Shown: positions 1-5,903, counted from the first letter of the stretch. The stretch: DNA of 6,203 nt from an uncultured Actinomyces sp. (GCA_916719935.1 CAKAPY010000088.1:1-6203), one strand, 5' to 3'. Made by a program: numbers and translations. The notes: generated from the sequence alone by a model not told the origin.

Positions 1-246
1 GAAGGGCTTCTTGATTTCATGAGTGCGGGTCCGCTGGTTGCCATCATTGTTGAAGGCCAGCGCGTCATTGAAGGCATGCGCACCATGATGGGATCAACGG
101 ATCCGACAACTGCGCCTGCCGGTACCATTCGCGGCGACTTGGGTCGCGCATGGGATACCCCGAACATGGAGAACATCATCCACGGTTCAGATTGCGCAGA
201 ATCCGCCCTTCGTGAGATTCAGATTTGGTTCCCTGAAATCGACTGA
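1..246 (+). CDS. ndk: Nucleoside diphosphate kinase, C-terminal part (5' end outside window)
   Basis: Ndk moves the terminal phosphate from ATP to other nucleoside diphosphates through a phosphohistidine, keeping cytosolic NTP and dNTP pools balanced. The reading frame is open from the first base, so this is the last 81 residues of a protein normally about 135-145 long. Visible hallmarks are the 'DFMSAGP' strand, the nucleotide-binding stretch 'GSTDPTTAPAGTIRGD' (visible residues 31-46) and 'NIIHGSD' (59-64), whose His61 is the family's catalytic phosphohistidine. The protein ends 'REIQIWFPEID', as actinobacterial Ndk usually does. An ATG at 19 lies inside the conserved core and is not the start. 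It is convergent with mobA and functionally unrelated to the Moco genes; it marks the left border of the cluster. The family call is secure. Confidence 0.95.
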   Translation, partial: EGLLDFMSAGPLVAIIVEGQRVIEGMRTMMGSTDPTTAPAGTIRGDLGRAWDTPNMENIIHGSDCAESALREIQIWFPEID

Positions 247-258
247 TTTGGGATAGTA

Positions 259-274
259 AGGCCTATCGAGGCCT
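259..274. repeat. Small AGGCCT-atcg-AGGCCT hairpin after ndk
   Basis: Two copies of the palindromic hexamer AGGCCT (259-264 and 269-274) flank a 4-base loop. They can fold into a 6-bp GC-rich hairpin one base upstream of the larger 276-311 stem-loop. It may be an accessory ndk terminator element; no T run follows. The sequence is certain, the role is inferred. Confidence 0.4.
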
Positions 275-275
275 A

Positions 276-311
276 AAGAGGGCTAGGGAGTAGACGCTTC
301 CTAGCCCTCTT
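276..311. terminator. Bidirectional hairpin between ndk and mobA
   Basis: Bases 276-290 pair with 297-311 to give a 15-bp stem around a 6-base loop, with a single G-T wobble (288/299). The right arm includes the TAG stop codon of mobA (301-303). It starts about 30 bases after the ndk stop, where a terminator serving both convergent genes would be expected. Neither side has a long T run (TCGATTT to the right; TTTAGG on the other strand), so it is not a textbook intrinsic terminator, but stem length and position support the call. On the minus strand the structure could also protect the 3' end of the Moco transcript. Confidence 0.7.
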
Positions 312-945
312 CGATTTGCTCGCAATCATCACCGTTTTCGGCTAGCTGAGCACGAAGAAGATCGCTTGGTGTATCGATATCTGCGACCCATGATTCTGGG
401 ACCTCGACATTAATCGTGTCGAGCTCTTTCAATAGGGCGCGCATCGAACGATTCACCCACTGGGACACGGTGAAGTTGCGGACTGCATCCAGAGAAAAAA
501 GACCGATCAAGTTCTGGCGGTGTCCCGCCGCGCATGCGAGCACGCCATCTACGCGACGTCCCTGAGAAATTGACTCTTCCACGGCCTCGAGAAGGAGCGG
601 GAAAGTCAGGGTAGCCAAGGGTGCGTCAACGGGAACAAGGCCAATCCAGCGAGACTCCGTGTCCTCAGGGAGAACTTTAAGAAGTGCCTGAACGCCTGCA
701 ATAAACCCGGCGGCGGGGCCAGAGCGCGGCGGCTCCTCCATGACGCGGATAACATCGCTTGGAACTGTGACGGTCTCAGGTACCACGCATACGTGAGGAA
801 TCCCGGGCTCAGAGGCGAGCGCCCACTCAAGCGCACGGCGGCCTCGGACCACGAGGTCGGGCTTTGATGCCCCTCCCAGCCGCTGTCCGGTCCCTCCGCC
901 GAGGATCACTAATCCACTGAGGGCTAGGCGCTGGGGCGAGTCCAT
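301..945 (-). CDS. mobA: Molybdenum cofactor guanylyltransferase MobA
   Basis: MobA joins GMP from GTP to Mo-molybdopterin, giving the guanine dinucleotide cofactor of DMSO-reductase-family enzymes such as nitrate reductase and formate dehydrogenase. The 214-residue product has the NTP-transferase pattern: a glycine-rich GTP loop 'GGGTGQRLGG' (residues 16-25) followed by Lys28, 'EEPPRSGPAAG' (70-80), the metal-binding region 'VPVDAP' (Asp107), and 'DIDTPSDL' (189-196), typical of actinobacterial MobA. The ATG at 945 is chosen because GGAG sits 6 bases upstream; the frame extends to 984, but that start has a poor ribosome site and would overlap moaC by 61 bases. With this start the overlap with moaC is 22 bases, indicating translational coupling. 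It is the last gene of the moeB-moeA-moaC-mobA run. The tail (202-214) is acidic and probably disordered. A related sugar- or CTP-transferase is less likely given the neighbours. Confidence 0.88.
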   Translation of the reverse strand: MDSPQRLALSGLVILGGGTGQRLGGASKPDLVVRGRRALEWALASEPGIPHVCVVPETVTVPSDVIRVMEEPPRSGPAAGFIAGVQALLKVLPEDTESRWIGLVPVDAPLATLTFPLLLEAVEESISQGRRVDGVLACAAGHRQNLIGLFSLDAVRNFTVSQWVNRSMRALLKELDTINVEVPESWVADIDTPSDLLRAQLAENGDDCEQIEEG

Positions 946-1409
946 GTTCCGCTCCGACCACCGCTTTTCTCTTCGACATAGCACTCGCGAATCGCAACCA
1001 ACTTATCGATGCCCTTCACCATGTCGATGATGGTCAGTGCAGCGACGGTCACGGCGGTCAAAGCTTCCATCTCGATGCCCGTTCGATCTGCGGTTCGAAC
1101 GGTCGAACGGATCTCTACCCCGTCTTCAGCCAATGACAGATCGACCGCGCAGTAGTGAACGGCGATCGGGTGTGCCAGGGGGAGTAGCTCGGGAGTGCGC
1201 TTCGAGGCCTGAATTCCCGCAATTCGGGCGACTGCAAGAGCGTCGCCCTTGGGGACCGAATCATCACGGAGGGCCGCCATGATTTTTGGTGAGCACTCGA
1301 CAAAACCGCGTGCTCGCGCCTGACGCACGGTCGATGTTTTCGCCGTGATATCAACCATGTGTGCCTCACCGCGATCGGTGAGGTGGGTGAATGGACTGGT
1401 TTCGCTCAT
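924..1409 (-). CDS. moaC: Cyclic pyranopterin monophosphate synthase MoaC
   Basis: MoaC converts the MoaA product, 3',8-cyclo-7,8-dihydro-GTP, into cyclic pyranopterin monophosphate, the first stable Moco intermediate. All family blocks are present in order in 161 residues: 'FTHLTDRGEAHMVDI' (7-21), 'KGDALAVARIAGIQASKRT' (54-72), 'LLPLAHPIAV' (75-84), 'RTGIEMEALTAV' (109-120), 'TIIDMVKGIDK' (126-136) and 'EKSGGRSG' (147-154). Residues matching the known active site are Lys54, His80, Glu113, Glu115, Asp129 and Lys132. Small departures from the enterobacterial pattern are Ala for Cys before the HP pair and 'IIDMVKG' for 'IYDMCKA'; neither touches the listed catalytic positions. An AAAGG element 6 bases upstream supports the ATG at 1409. 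It starts 47 bases after the moeA stop and overlaps mobA. No MogA/MoaB domain is fused to it; that gene stands separately at 5322-5891. Confidence 0.96.
   Translation of the reverse strand: MSETSPFTHLTDRGEAHMVDITAKTSTVRQARARGFVECSPKIMAALRDDSVPKGDALAVARIAGIQASKRTPELLPLAHPIAVHYCAVDLSLAEDGVEIRSTVRTADRTGIEMEALTAVTVAALTIIDMVKGIDKLVAIRECYVEEKSGGRSGTWTRPSA
952..955 (-). promoter_or_regulatory. Ribosome binding site deciding the mobA start
   Basis: On the minus strand GGAG lies 6 bases before the ATG at 945, inside the 3' end of moaC. The alternative upstream ATG at 984 has no comparable element, so this site supports the shorter, 214-residue MobA. Confidence 0.65.
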
Positions 1410-1456
1410 GTCTAGCCTTTCGGCGCTCGTTTGACGGGAAGAGAACGGGAAAGTGA

Positions 1457-2707
1457 TCAGACTCGAACCGCAGTCAGGATTGACCAGGGTTCAACCGAAG
1501 TGACCTCTTCGGGGACGATCGCCAGCGCGTTCACCGAATGCAAAGAGGCAACAAGGTGAGAACGCGAACCCAACCTGTGTGTCGGAACCACAATCGGAGT
1601 CTGTTCTGGGCCATCGGGTTCAGAAAGAATGACCGGTACAAACTGGCGCTTGCCTTCGGGGGAAATCCAGCCGTTTGGAGTGGTGACGACAATGGGACGC
1701 AGTAGTTCGCGCCCGTTGAGACCGGTGAGTTCGGCCAGAACTGGGCGAACAAACATATGGAAGGAGACGAAGACCGATACCGGGTTGCCCGGCAAAGTCG
1801 CCAAGTAGACATCGCGTCCGTCACTTGCCTGAAGGACGCCGAAGCCCTGGGGCTTCCCGGGCTGCATGGCGACGCGCACGAAGTCGACTCCCTTGCCCAA
1901 GCCGACTTCCTTGACAACATCGTAGGCTCCAGCACTGACGCCTCCCGAGGTGATGATGAGGTCAGCGACATCACCTGCCTGGCGCAAAACTTCAGCAAAG
2001 TGAGCGGGGTCGTCGTTGGAGCGGAAAATTTCCGTTACTTGGGCACCCGCGCGGCGAGCCAGCGCAGCGATCATCACTGAGTTTGAATCAGGGATCTGAG
2101 CGCCCTTGAGCTCTTCGCCTGGTGCGCGCAGTTCGTCACCCGTTGAGACGATGGCAATGCGGGGGCTGGGGTAGACCTTCACGCTTGCGTAACCGACCGA
2201 TACTGCCGAGGCGATAGCTGCGGGCGTGAGAACGTCACCGGCATGCAAAATGACGTCTCCGGGCGTGCAGTCCTCGCCCTGACGGCGCATGTGAGCGCCG
2301 ACCTTTGCAGGGGCGTAGATGCTGATGCTTTCGGGGAGGGGATGGGGACCGGGTTCCTCGGAGGTGTGCTCCACGGGAACGATGGTGTTTGCACCCTCGG
2401 GAATGCGAGCGCCCGTCATGATGCGCCATGCGGTTCCGGGTTCAAGAACGTGGGTCTCGTTATCTCCTGCCGCGATGTCACCAGCGACCGCGATGGTGAA
2501 GGGGTTCTCAGGGGAGGCCTCGAGATCGTGATCGAGGTGAAGTGCATAGCCATCCATTCCCGAATTTGAGAAAGGCGGGACTGCAAAGCGCGCGACAAGA
2601 TCATCGACGAGGACATGATCAAGTGCCTGATCGATGGGCAGCTCGGTAGGGGAGAGGGGGTGCACGCGCCCCAAGATGGAGTTCAAATAGTCTTCAAGAA
2701 GTTGCAT
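1457..2707 (-). CDS. moeA: Molybdopterin molybdenumtransferase MoeA
   Basis: MoeA hydrolyses adenylated molybdopterin and inserts molybdate into the dithiolene to form Mo-molybdopterin. The 416 residues match the normal length and domain order: N-terminal MoeA domains (about 1-170), the molybdopterin-binding MoCF fold (about 180-325) and the C-terminal beta-barrel (about 335-412). Signature motifs are 'PPFSNSGMDGYA' (44-55, catalytic-type Asp52), 'MTGARIPEGANTIV' (97-110), 'RRQGED' (141-146), 'STGDEL' (188-193), 'PDSNS' (206-210), 'SGGVSAGAYD' (254-263), 'MQPGKPQGFG' (281-290) and 'LPGNPVS' (305-311). The start is supported by AAGGAG, with GGAG 6 bases before the ATG. It follows moeB by 49 bases and precedes moaC by 47. 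It appears intact, and only this one copy is in the window. Confidence 0.97.
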   Translation of the reverse strand: MQLLEDYLNSILGRVHPLSPTELPIDQALDHVLVDDLVARFAVPPFSNSGMDGYALHLDHDLEASPENPFTIAVAGDIAAGDNETHVLEPGTAWRIMTGARIPEGANTIVPVEHTSEEPGPHPLPESISIYAPAKVGAHMRRQGEDCTPGDVILHAGDVLTPAAIASAVSVGYASVKVYPSPRIAIVSTGDELRAPGEELKGAQIPDSNSVMIAALARRAGAQVTEIFRSNDDPAHFAEVLRQAGDVADLIITSGGVSAGAYDVVKEVGLGKGVDFVRVAMQPGKPQGFGVLQASDGRDVYLATLPGNPVSVFVSFHMFVRPVLAELTGLNGRELLRPIVVTTPNGWISPEGKRQFVPVILSEPDGPEQTPIVVPTHRLGSRSHLVASLHSVNALAIVPEEVTSVEPWSILTAVRV

Positions 2708-2756
2708 CGTAGTCTCCTTCGCGCGGTCCGCATGGGGCCATGGCTCAGTTTATGGC

Positions 2757-3515
2757 TTATTCGATCGGTTCGGGGGTGGCTTCGGCGGGAGTCACCGAGG
2801 GAAGTTTCGCAGGGGTGGTACGAGGCCGGAATGGGACGACGTTCCAGCGACCTGCAGCCGTATCAACAATGAGCAGGCGTCCGATTAAGGGCTCACCAAC
2901 TCCGGTGACCCACTTCAGACATTCTGTGGCGAGGACCGACCCGCCCTGCCCGCAGACGGCACCCAGAACGCCGACGGTTTTTGAACTCATCGTTTCGACG
3001 GTGGGGGGTTTGGGATAGACATCGCGAAGAGTCAGGCCATCGGTGAAAAGCGAGGCCTGGAAGGACATTGATACCAAAGTGCCCCACATGTGCGGGCGTC
3101 CAACGCGTGCACAGGTATCTGAAATTGCGTACTTTGCGGTGAAATTGTCGGTCGCATCGACAACGAAGTCGTAGGCCGCAACGGTCTCATCACTCTGGCC
3201 ATCAATAATCTTCGGTTCGATGTTGACCTGGATATCGGGGTTGAGTGCAAGGACAGTCATCTTGGCAGATTCGGCCTTATTCATTCCCAAGCGTGCGACG
3301 CCGTGAATGACTTGTCGCTGGAGATTAGACTCCTCCAGATTGTCCGGGTCGGAGATACCGATCGTTCCAATCCCCGCTGCCGCCAAATAGGCCAAGACGG
3401 GCGATCCCAAGCCACCGGCACCGACAACAAGGACCTTCGCAGCGCGGATCTTTTCGATGCCGCTCTCACCGATTCCGGGGATACGAGCGGTCATAATGTC
3501 TCGCTGCGCTACCAT
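2757..3515 (-). CDS. moeB: MoaD-activating adenylyltransferase, MoeB/ThiF family, lacking the zinc cysteines
   Basis: MoeB adenylates the C-terminal glycine of MoaD, preparing it to be thiocarboxylated as sulfur donor for molybdopterin. The 252-residue protein has the E1-like Rossmann fold: 'VLVVGAGGLGSP' (28-39, ATP loop), Asp56, 'NLEESNLQRQVIH' (59-71, Arg67), Lys80 in 'GMNKAES', 'DATDNF' (120-125, Asp123) and 'GVLGAVCGQGGS' (182-193). Oddities: only three cysteines exist (135, 188, 199) and none forms the two CxxC pairs that bind zinc in E. coli MoeB. Lys179 replaces the cysteine usually seen after the TxPS motif. There is no C-terminal rhodanese domain, unlike MoeZ-type actinobacterial proteins; the end is a Pro/Thr-rich tail (about 230-252). 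GAAGGGA 7 bases before the ATG supports the start. It is first gene of its block and diverges from moaE. A ThiF-like role in another sulfur pathway is possible, but context favours MoaD. Confidence 0.88.
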   Translation of the reverse strand: MVAQRDIMTARIPGIGESGIEKIRAAKVLVVGAGGLGSPVLAYLAAAGIGTIGISDPDNLEESNLQRQVIHGVARLGMNKAESAKMTVLALNPDIQVNIEPKIIDGQSDETVAAYDFVVDATDNFTAKYAISDTCARVGRPHMWGTLVSMSFQASLFTDGLTLRDVYPKPPTVETMSSKTVGVLGAVCGQGGSVLATECLKWVTGVGEPLIGRLLIVDTAAGRWNVVPFRPRTTPAKLPSVTPAEATPEPIE

Positions 3516-3522
3516 GTCTATG

Positions 3523-3551
3523 TCCCTTCACGACCATTTAAATAAGGGGAG
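3523..3551. promoter_or_regulatory. Compact divergent moeB/moaE start region with back-to-back ribosome sites
   Basis: Only 40 bases separate the moeB ATG (3515, minus) from the moaE GTG (3556, plus). They hold GAAGGGA for moeB (3523-3529, minus), AAGGGGAG for moaE (3544-3551, plus; GGAG is 4 bases before the GTG) and between them the AT-rich palindrome ATTTAAAT (3536-3543). On the minus strand TATTTA (3544-3539) could be a -10 element giving a short moeB leader that still includes its ribosome site. No good -35 is seen for it. The moaE promoter, if separate, must lie inside the moeB coding region. The ribosome sites are well supported; the promoter reading is a guess. Confidence 0.45.
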
Positions 3552-3555
3552 TCCC

Positions 3556-3981
3556 GTGATTATTGATACCGATATTGTCTCTGTTCCAACGGAGATGTGC
3601 TCGGGGGAAGTACCCCTTATTCCAGCTCATTCTGGTGCGCGCGTCGTTTTTGAGGGTGTTGTTCGCGATCACGATGGTGGTGAAGGAGTCCACTACTTGG
3701 AGTACTCCGCTCACCCCGCGGCCGCCAAGTTTCTTCGTGCAAGTGTCGAAAAATCGCTGGAAACACTGGGAAATCCTGAGGTTGATGGCATCTACGTCCG
3801 TCATCGTGTGGGGCGCCTAGAAATTGGGGACGTCGCGCTGCTTGTTGTCGTCGACAGTGCCCACCGCAAGGAAGCCTTCGCGCTGTGCGGTCAAATTGTC
3901 GACGACATTAAAGCCAGCGTACCGATCTGGAAAGATCAGTATTTCAGTGATGGTCACAATGAGTGGAGCAATACTCCGTGA
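3556..3981 (+). CDS. moaE: Molybdopterin synthase catalytic subunit MoaE
   Basis: MoaE is the large subunit of molybdopterin synthase; with two thiocarboxylated MoaD subunits it adds both dithiolene sulfurs to cyclic pyranopterin monophosphate. With a GTG start the protein is 141 residues, a usual size. Motifs are 'VVFEGVVRDHDGG' (30-42, Arg37), 'LEYSAHPAAA' (48-57), 'VRHRVGRLEIGD' (81-92), 'SAHRKEAF' (101-108) and 'IKASVPIWKDQ' (118-128). His103, Arg104, Lys119 and Lys126 fall at the same numbers as the key E. coli MoaE residues, which independently favours this start. The frame is open back to 3457, with ATGs at 3514 and 3520, but those lack ribosome sites and fall on the moeB start region; the GTG has AAGGGGAG just upstream. 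It is the only Moco gene here on the plus strand, and it ends 14 bases before the moaD stop in convergent orientation. Confidence 0.93.
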   Translation: MIIDTDIVSVPTEMCSGEVPLIPAHSGARVVFEGVVRDHDGGEGVHYLEYSAHPAAAKFLRASVEKSLETLGNPEVDGIYVRHRVGRLEIGDVALLVVVDSAHRKEAFALCGQIVDDIKASVPIWKDQYFSDGHNEWSNTP

Positions 3982-3986
3982 CCAGA

Positions 3987-4009
3987 TTGTGGGTCTCAGC
4001 CACCCGCAA
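3987..4009. terminator. Weak hairpin at the convergent moaE/moaD ends
   Basis: Bases 3987-3994 pair with 4002-4009 (8 bp including one T-G wobble on the plus strand) around a 7-base loop. It spans the 14-base gap between the moaE stop (3979-3981) and the moaD stop (3996-3998) and runs into the moaD 3' end. On the minus strand the wobble becomes an A-C mismatch, and no T run follows on either side. Its position suits a terminator for moaE, but the structure is modest. Confidence 0.25.
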
Positions 4010-4298
4010 AAGGCGGAAGGACGTCAAGACGAATCCCGCTGCGGTCGGCCACGGAGACCACGGCCTCGTCGCTCAGGGATGAAGCGCCCAAGGCTTGGGC
4101 AAGAGTTGCCTGAGCGTCGACAAGTTCTTCGTTTACCAGGAAGGACGAGGCCGCCAGAAGATCGTCGATATCGCGATCAGTTGAGCGACGAACAAGGTCG
4201 ACGACTGTTTCGTTTGAGTCGTCCGCAACCTCGATCACTGCGCTTTCTGTGCCAACTGCAGCGCTCGCGGCGGCGAAATAACGGATCGTGATCCTCAT
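3996..4298 (-). CDS. moaD: Molybdopterin synthase sulfur-carrier subunit MoaD
   Basis: MoaD is the ubiquitin-like sulfur carrier of molybdopterin synthase. MoeB adenylates its C-terminal glycine, which then becomes a thiocarboxylate that MoaE uses. The 100-residue product begins 'MRITIRYFAAA', a typical first beta strand, has 'VNEELV' (55-60) in mid-domain and ends 'LDVLPPFAGG' with the obligatory terminal Gly-Gly; the common form of the end is LPPVSGG. It is longer than the roughly 80-residue classical MoaD, with the extra segment around residues 61-85. The ATG at 4298 is preferred. A TTG at 4310 is in frame, but the GGAGG element abuts it with no spacer, whereas the ATG lies 11 bases from GGAGGT. 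It starts 8 bases after the moaA stop, so the two are surely co-translated. It is last gene of the mogA-moaA-moaD run. Confidence 0.93.
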   Translation of the reverse strand: MRITIRYFAAASAAVGTESAVIEVADDSNETVVDLVRRSTDRDIDDLLAASSFLVNEELVDAQATLAQALGASSLSDEAVVSVADRSGIRLDVLPPFAGG

Positions 4299-4306
4299 GG
4301 GGACTT

Positions 4307-5317
4307 TCAACCTCCAATTTTCGACATGGAATAGGACTGGGGGACCGGAGCGAGAAGCTGGTGACCAGCGGGTTTAGCCCACATGGCATCCTTCCATAGC
4401 TCGGCTAATTCTTCATCGCTTGCACCCGCGCGCATGGGAGCGTGCAAGTCAACACTGTCCACACTGAATAGACAGGAATAGATCTTTCCATCTGCACTCA
4501 GGCGAGTTCGGGTGCATGAGGCGCAGAAGGGGGACGTCATCGAGGCAATGACGCCGATGATGCCTCCCGGATGGGTATCGCTGGGGGCGACCGACCATCG
4601 GCGCGCTGGTTCCGAGGCAGCGGTAATGACATCGGTCAGCTCAAAGGATTCGCGAAGAACACGCTGGATGTCATGCGCCGTTGGGCGGGAAGAGAAGGAG
4701 GCAGCCAAGGGGCCGATCGGCATGAATTCGATGGCGCGCCACTGATAGCCGCGCTCTAAGGCGAAGGTTACCAAGGAAGGGATTTCCGCCAGGGACTGCT
4801 GATCAACCACGACAGTGTTGAGTTTGACGGTTCCAGGGAGTGCGGATGCATCGACCGCATCGAGGCCGCGAAGGACATCGCTTGAGCGGTTGCGACGCGA
4901 AAGCTCAGCAAAACGGACCGGATCCAAACTGTCGATGGACACATTGAGACGTTGAAGACCAGCGTCTACTAGGGAATCGATGACACGATCAAGGCCAATG
5001 CCGTTCGTCGTCAGGGCCAAGTCCGGCTCAACCCCGGCGTGTTCGAATCCCTCGCGAACGGCCTCGACAATCTGGGGAAGATCAGGGCGCAACAGCGGCT
5101 CGCCGCCGGTGATCCGCGCCTGGGTGACGCCAAGGGTTGCGGCGATTTTTGCCAAGCGACGGAATTCTTCCGGACGCAAAAGGTCGCTGCGCTTCAGCCA
5201 GTCCGTCACCTTTTCGGGCAGACAATACACGCAGCGAAGATTGCATCGATCGGTGACCGAGATACGCAGATCTGTGGCCGTTCGACCGAAGGTGTCCAGA
5301 AGAAGGGGTTCGTACAT
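4307..5317 (-). CDS. moaA: GTP 3',8-cyclase MoaA (radical SAM)
   Basis: MoaA is the radical-SAM enzyme that cyclises GTP to 3',8-cyclo-7,8-dihydro-GTP, the first step of Moco synthesis. In 336 residues it carries the SAM cluster motif CX3CX2C (Cys25, Cys29, Cys32, 'TDRCNLRCVYC'), the SAM-binding 'GGEP' (71-74), 'TTNG' (103-106) and 'NVSIDS' (125-130). The C-terminal second [4Fe-4S] site is CX2CX13C (Cys265, Cys268, Cys282), with the substrate arginines of 'CTRTRLS' (Arg270, Arg272). It ends in the conserved Gly-Gly (335-336) required in this family. All catalytic elements are intact. The ATG at 5317 is preferred to a TTG one codon earlier. No ribosome site precedes it; it starts 4 bases after the mogA stop and so probably depends on coupling to mogA translation. 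As an Fe-S enzyme it should work best when oxygen is low, in keeping with the nitrate-respiration neighbour. Confidence 0.97.
   Translation of the reverse strand: MYEPLLLDTFGRTATDLRISVTDRCNLRCVYCLPEKVTDWLKRSDLLRPEEFRRLAKIAATLGVTQARITGGEPLLRPDLPQIVEAVREGFEHAGVEPDLALTTNGIGLDRVIDSLVDAGLQRLNVSIDSLDPVRFAELSRRNRSSDVLRGLDAVDASALPGTVKLNTVVVDQQSLAEIPSLVTFALERGYQWRAIEFMPIGPLAASFSSRPTAHDIQRVLRESFELTDVITAASEPARRWSVAPSDTHPGGIIGVIASMTSPFCASCTRTRLSADGKIYSCLFSVDSVDLHAPMRAGASDEELAELWKDAMWAKPAGHQLLAPVPQSYSMSKIGG
4310..4315 (-). promoter_or_regulatory. moaD ribosome binding site overlapping the moaA C-terminal Gly-Gly codons
   Basis: GGAGGT on the minus strand is both the last two sense codons of moaA (GGA GGT, Gly-Gly, then TGA at 4309-4307) and the only good ribosome site for moaD, 11 bases before its ATG. 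The spacing is slightly long, consistent with ribosomes ending moaA re-initiating on moaD. Confidence 0.6.
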
Positions 5318-5321
5318 CAAA

Positions 5322-5891
5322 TCAGTCAGTAACCAAATCGAGCTGTTCGAGAACGTGAGGGACCAGCGGGCCGATCACGCTGATCGTGTCTTTCACCCCG
5401 CCGCGTGAACCCGGAGCGTTCACGATGAAGCACGGAGTTTCACCCTGGCGGCTGACACCGACAAGGCCGCGAGATAGTGAAGCAAGAGGGGTGTTGACCA
5501 AGCCGACCTGCGCAATCTGCATGGCGATCGCGTCCATGCGTGCGTCCAGAAGGGGAGCGGTGGCTTCGGGAGTGAGGTCGCGATCTGTAACGCCGGTTCC
5601 TCCGGTGGTTACGATGACACGTGCGCCTTGAGCCATTGCATCGAGGATCGCATTTCGTACAGAAGCGATGCCATCGGGGACAACATGAACCTGATCGACA
5701 ATAACGCCCCAATCAGCCAAAAGAGCAGCAGCTAGAGGTCCTGATTGATCTTCAGTTTCTCCGCGGAAGCAACGATCTGAAGCAGTAATTACCGCACCTG
5801 CGACAGTTCCCTCCATTTTCTGCAAACCCTTCTGCTGAATCTTTGCATGGGGGTCGGGACGTACCGGCTGAGCGTCAGAGCTATTACGCAA
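5322..5891 (-). CDS. mogA: Molybdopterin adenylyltransferase, MogA/MoaB family (probable TTG start)
   Basis: This family adenylates molybdopterin, producing the substrate from which MoeA makes Mo-molybdopterin. Motifs, numbered from the TTG, are 'AVITASDRC' (33-41), 'EDQSGP' (47-52), the family signature 'TTGGTGVTDRDLTPEA' (95-110), 'ASLSRG' (137-142) and 'VNAPGSRGG' (157-165). The last departs from the common NLPGSP form but is in the right place. Two starts are possible. The TTG at 5891 has a strong GGGAGGT 5 bases upstream and gives 189 residues, with a 25-residue polar N-terminal extension. The ATG at 5816 gives 164 residues, nearer the family norm, but has only AAGGG at 10 bases. I list the longer form on ribosome-site strength. 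It is first gene of the mogA-moaA-moaD run; the next ATG follows its stop by 4 bases. The fold is shared with the MoeA central domain and with CinA, but length and motifs fit MogA. Confidence 0.9.
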   Translation of the reverse strand: MRNSSDAQPVRPDPHAKIQQKGLQKMEGTVAGAVITASDRCFRGETEDQSGPLAAALLADWGVIVDQVHVVPDGIASVRNAILDAMAQGARVIVTTGGTGVTDRDLTPEATAPLLDARMDAIAMQIAQVGLVNTPLASLSRGLVGVSRQGETPCFIVNAPGSRGGVKDTISVIGPLVPHVLEQLDLVTD

Positions 5892-5896
5892 AACAA

Positions 5897-5903
5897 ACCT
5901 CCC
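5897..5903 (-). promoter_or_regulatory. Strong ribosome binding site implying a TTG start for mogA
   Basis: On the minus strand GGGAGGT ends 5 bases before TTG at 5891, the strongest such element in the mogA leader. The competing ATG at 5816 has only AAGGG with a 10-base spacer. This decides, tentatively, for the longer reading of mogA. Confidence 0.55.

Noticed and set aside
946..984. Longer mobA beginning at ATG 984
   Set aside because: The added 13 residues are not family-like, the ribosome site is poor and the overlap with moaC would grow to 61 bases; GGAG before 945 is better.
1757..2080. 107-codon open frame on the plus strand, antisense to moeA
   Set aside because: It lies wholly within the conserved moeA coding region, its product resembles no family I know, and it has no ribosome site; it is a shadow of the minus-strand gene.
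2708..2756. CATGG-GG-CCATG inverted bases between moeB and moeA as a terminator
   Set aside because: The arms are 5 bases with a 2-base loop that cannot close properly and no T run follows; the two genes are more likely co-transcribed.
3457..3555. Longer moaE beginning at 3457, 3514 or 3520
   Set aside because: The extra codons lie in or over the moeB 5' end, show no MoaE similarity and lack ribosome sites. The GTG at 3556 gives residue numbering that matches known MoaE active-site positions.
3824..4291. 155-codon plus-strand frame crossing moaE and moaD
   Set aside because: It covers the end of moaE in a different frame and runs antisense through moaD. Its Arg/Pro-rich translation is typical of an off-frame reading.
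4980..5408. 142-codon plus-strand frame antisense to moaA and mogA
   Set aside because: It overlaps highly conserved MoaA motifs on the other strand and has a basic, low-information translation; no support as a gene.
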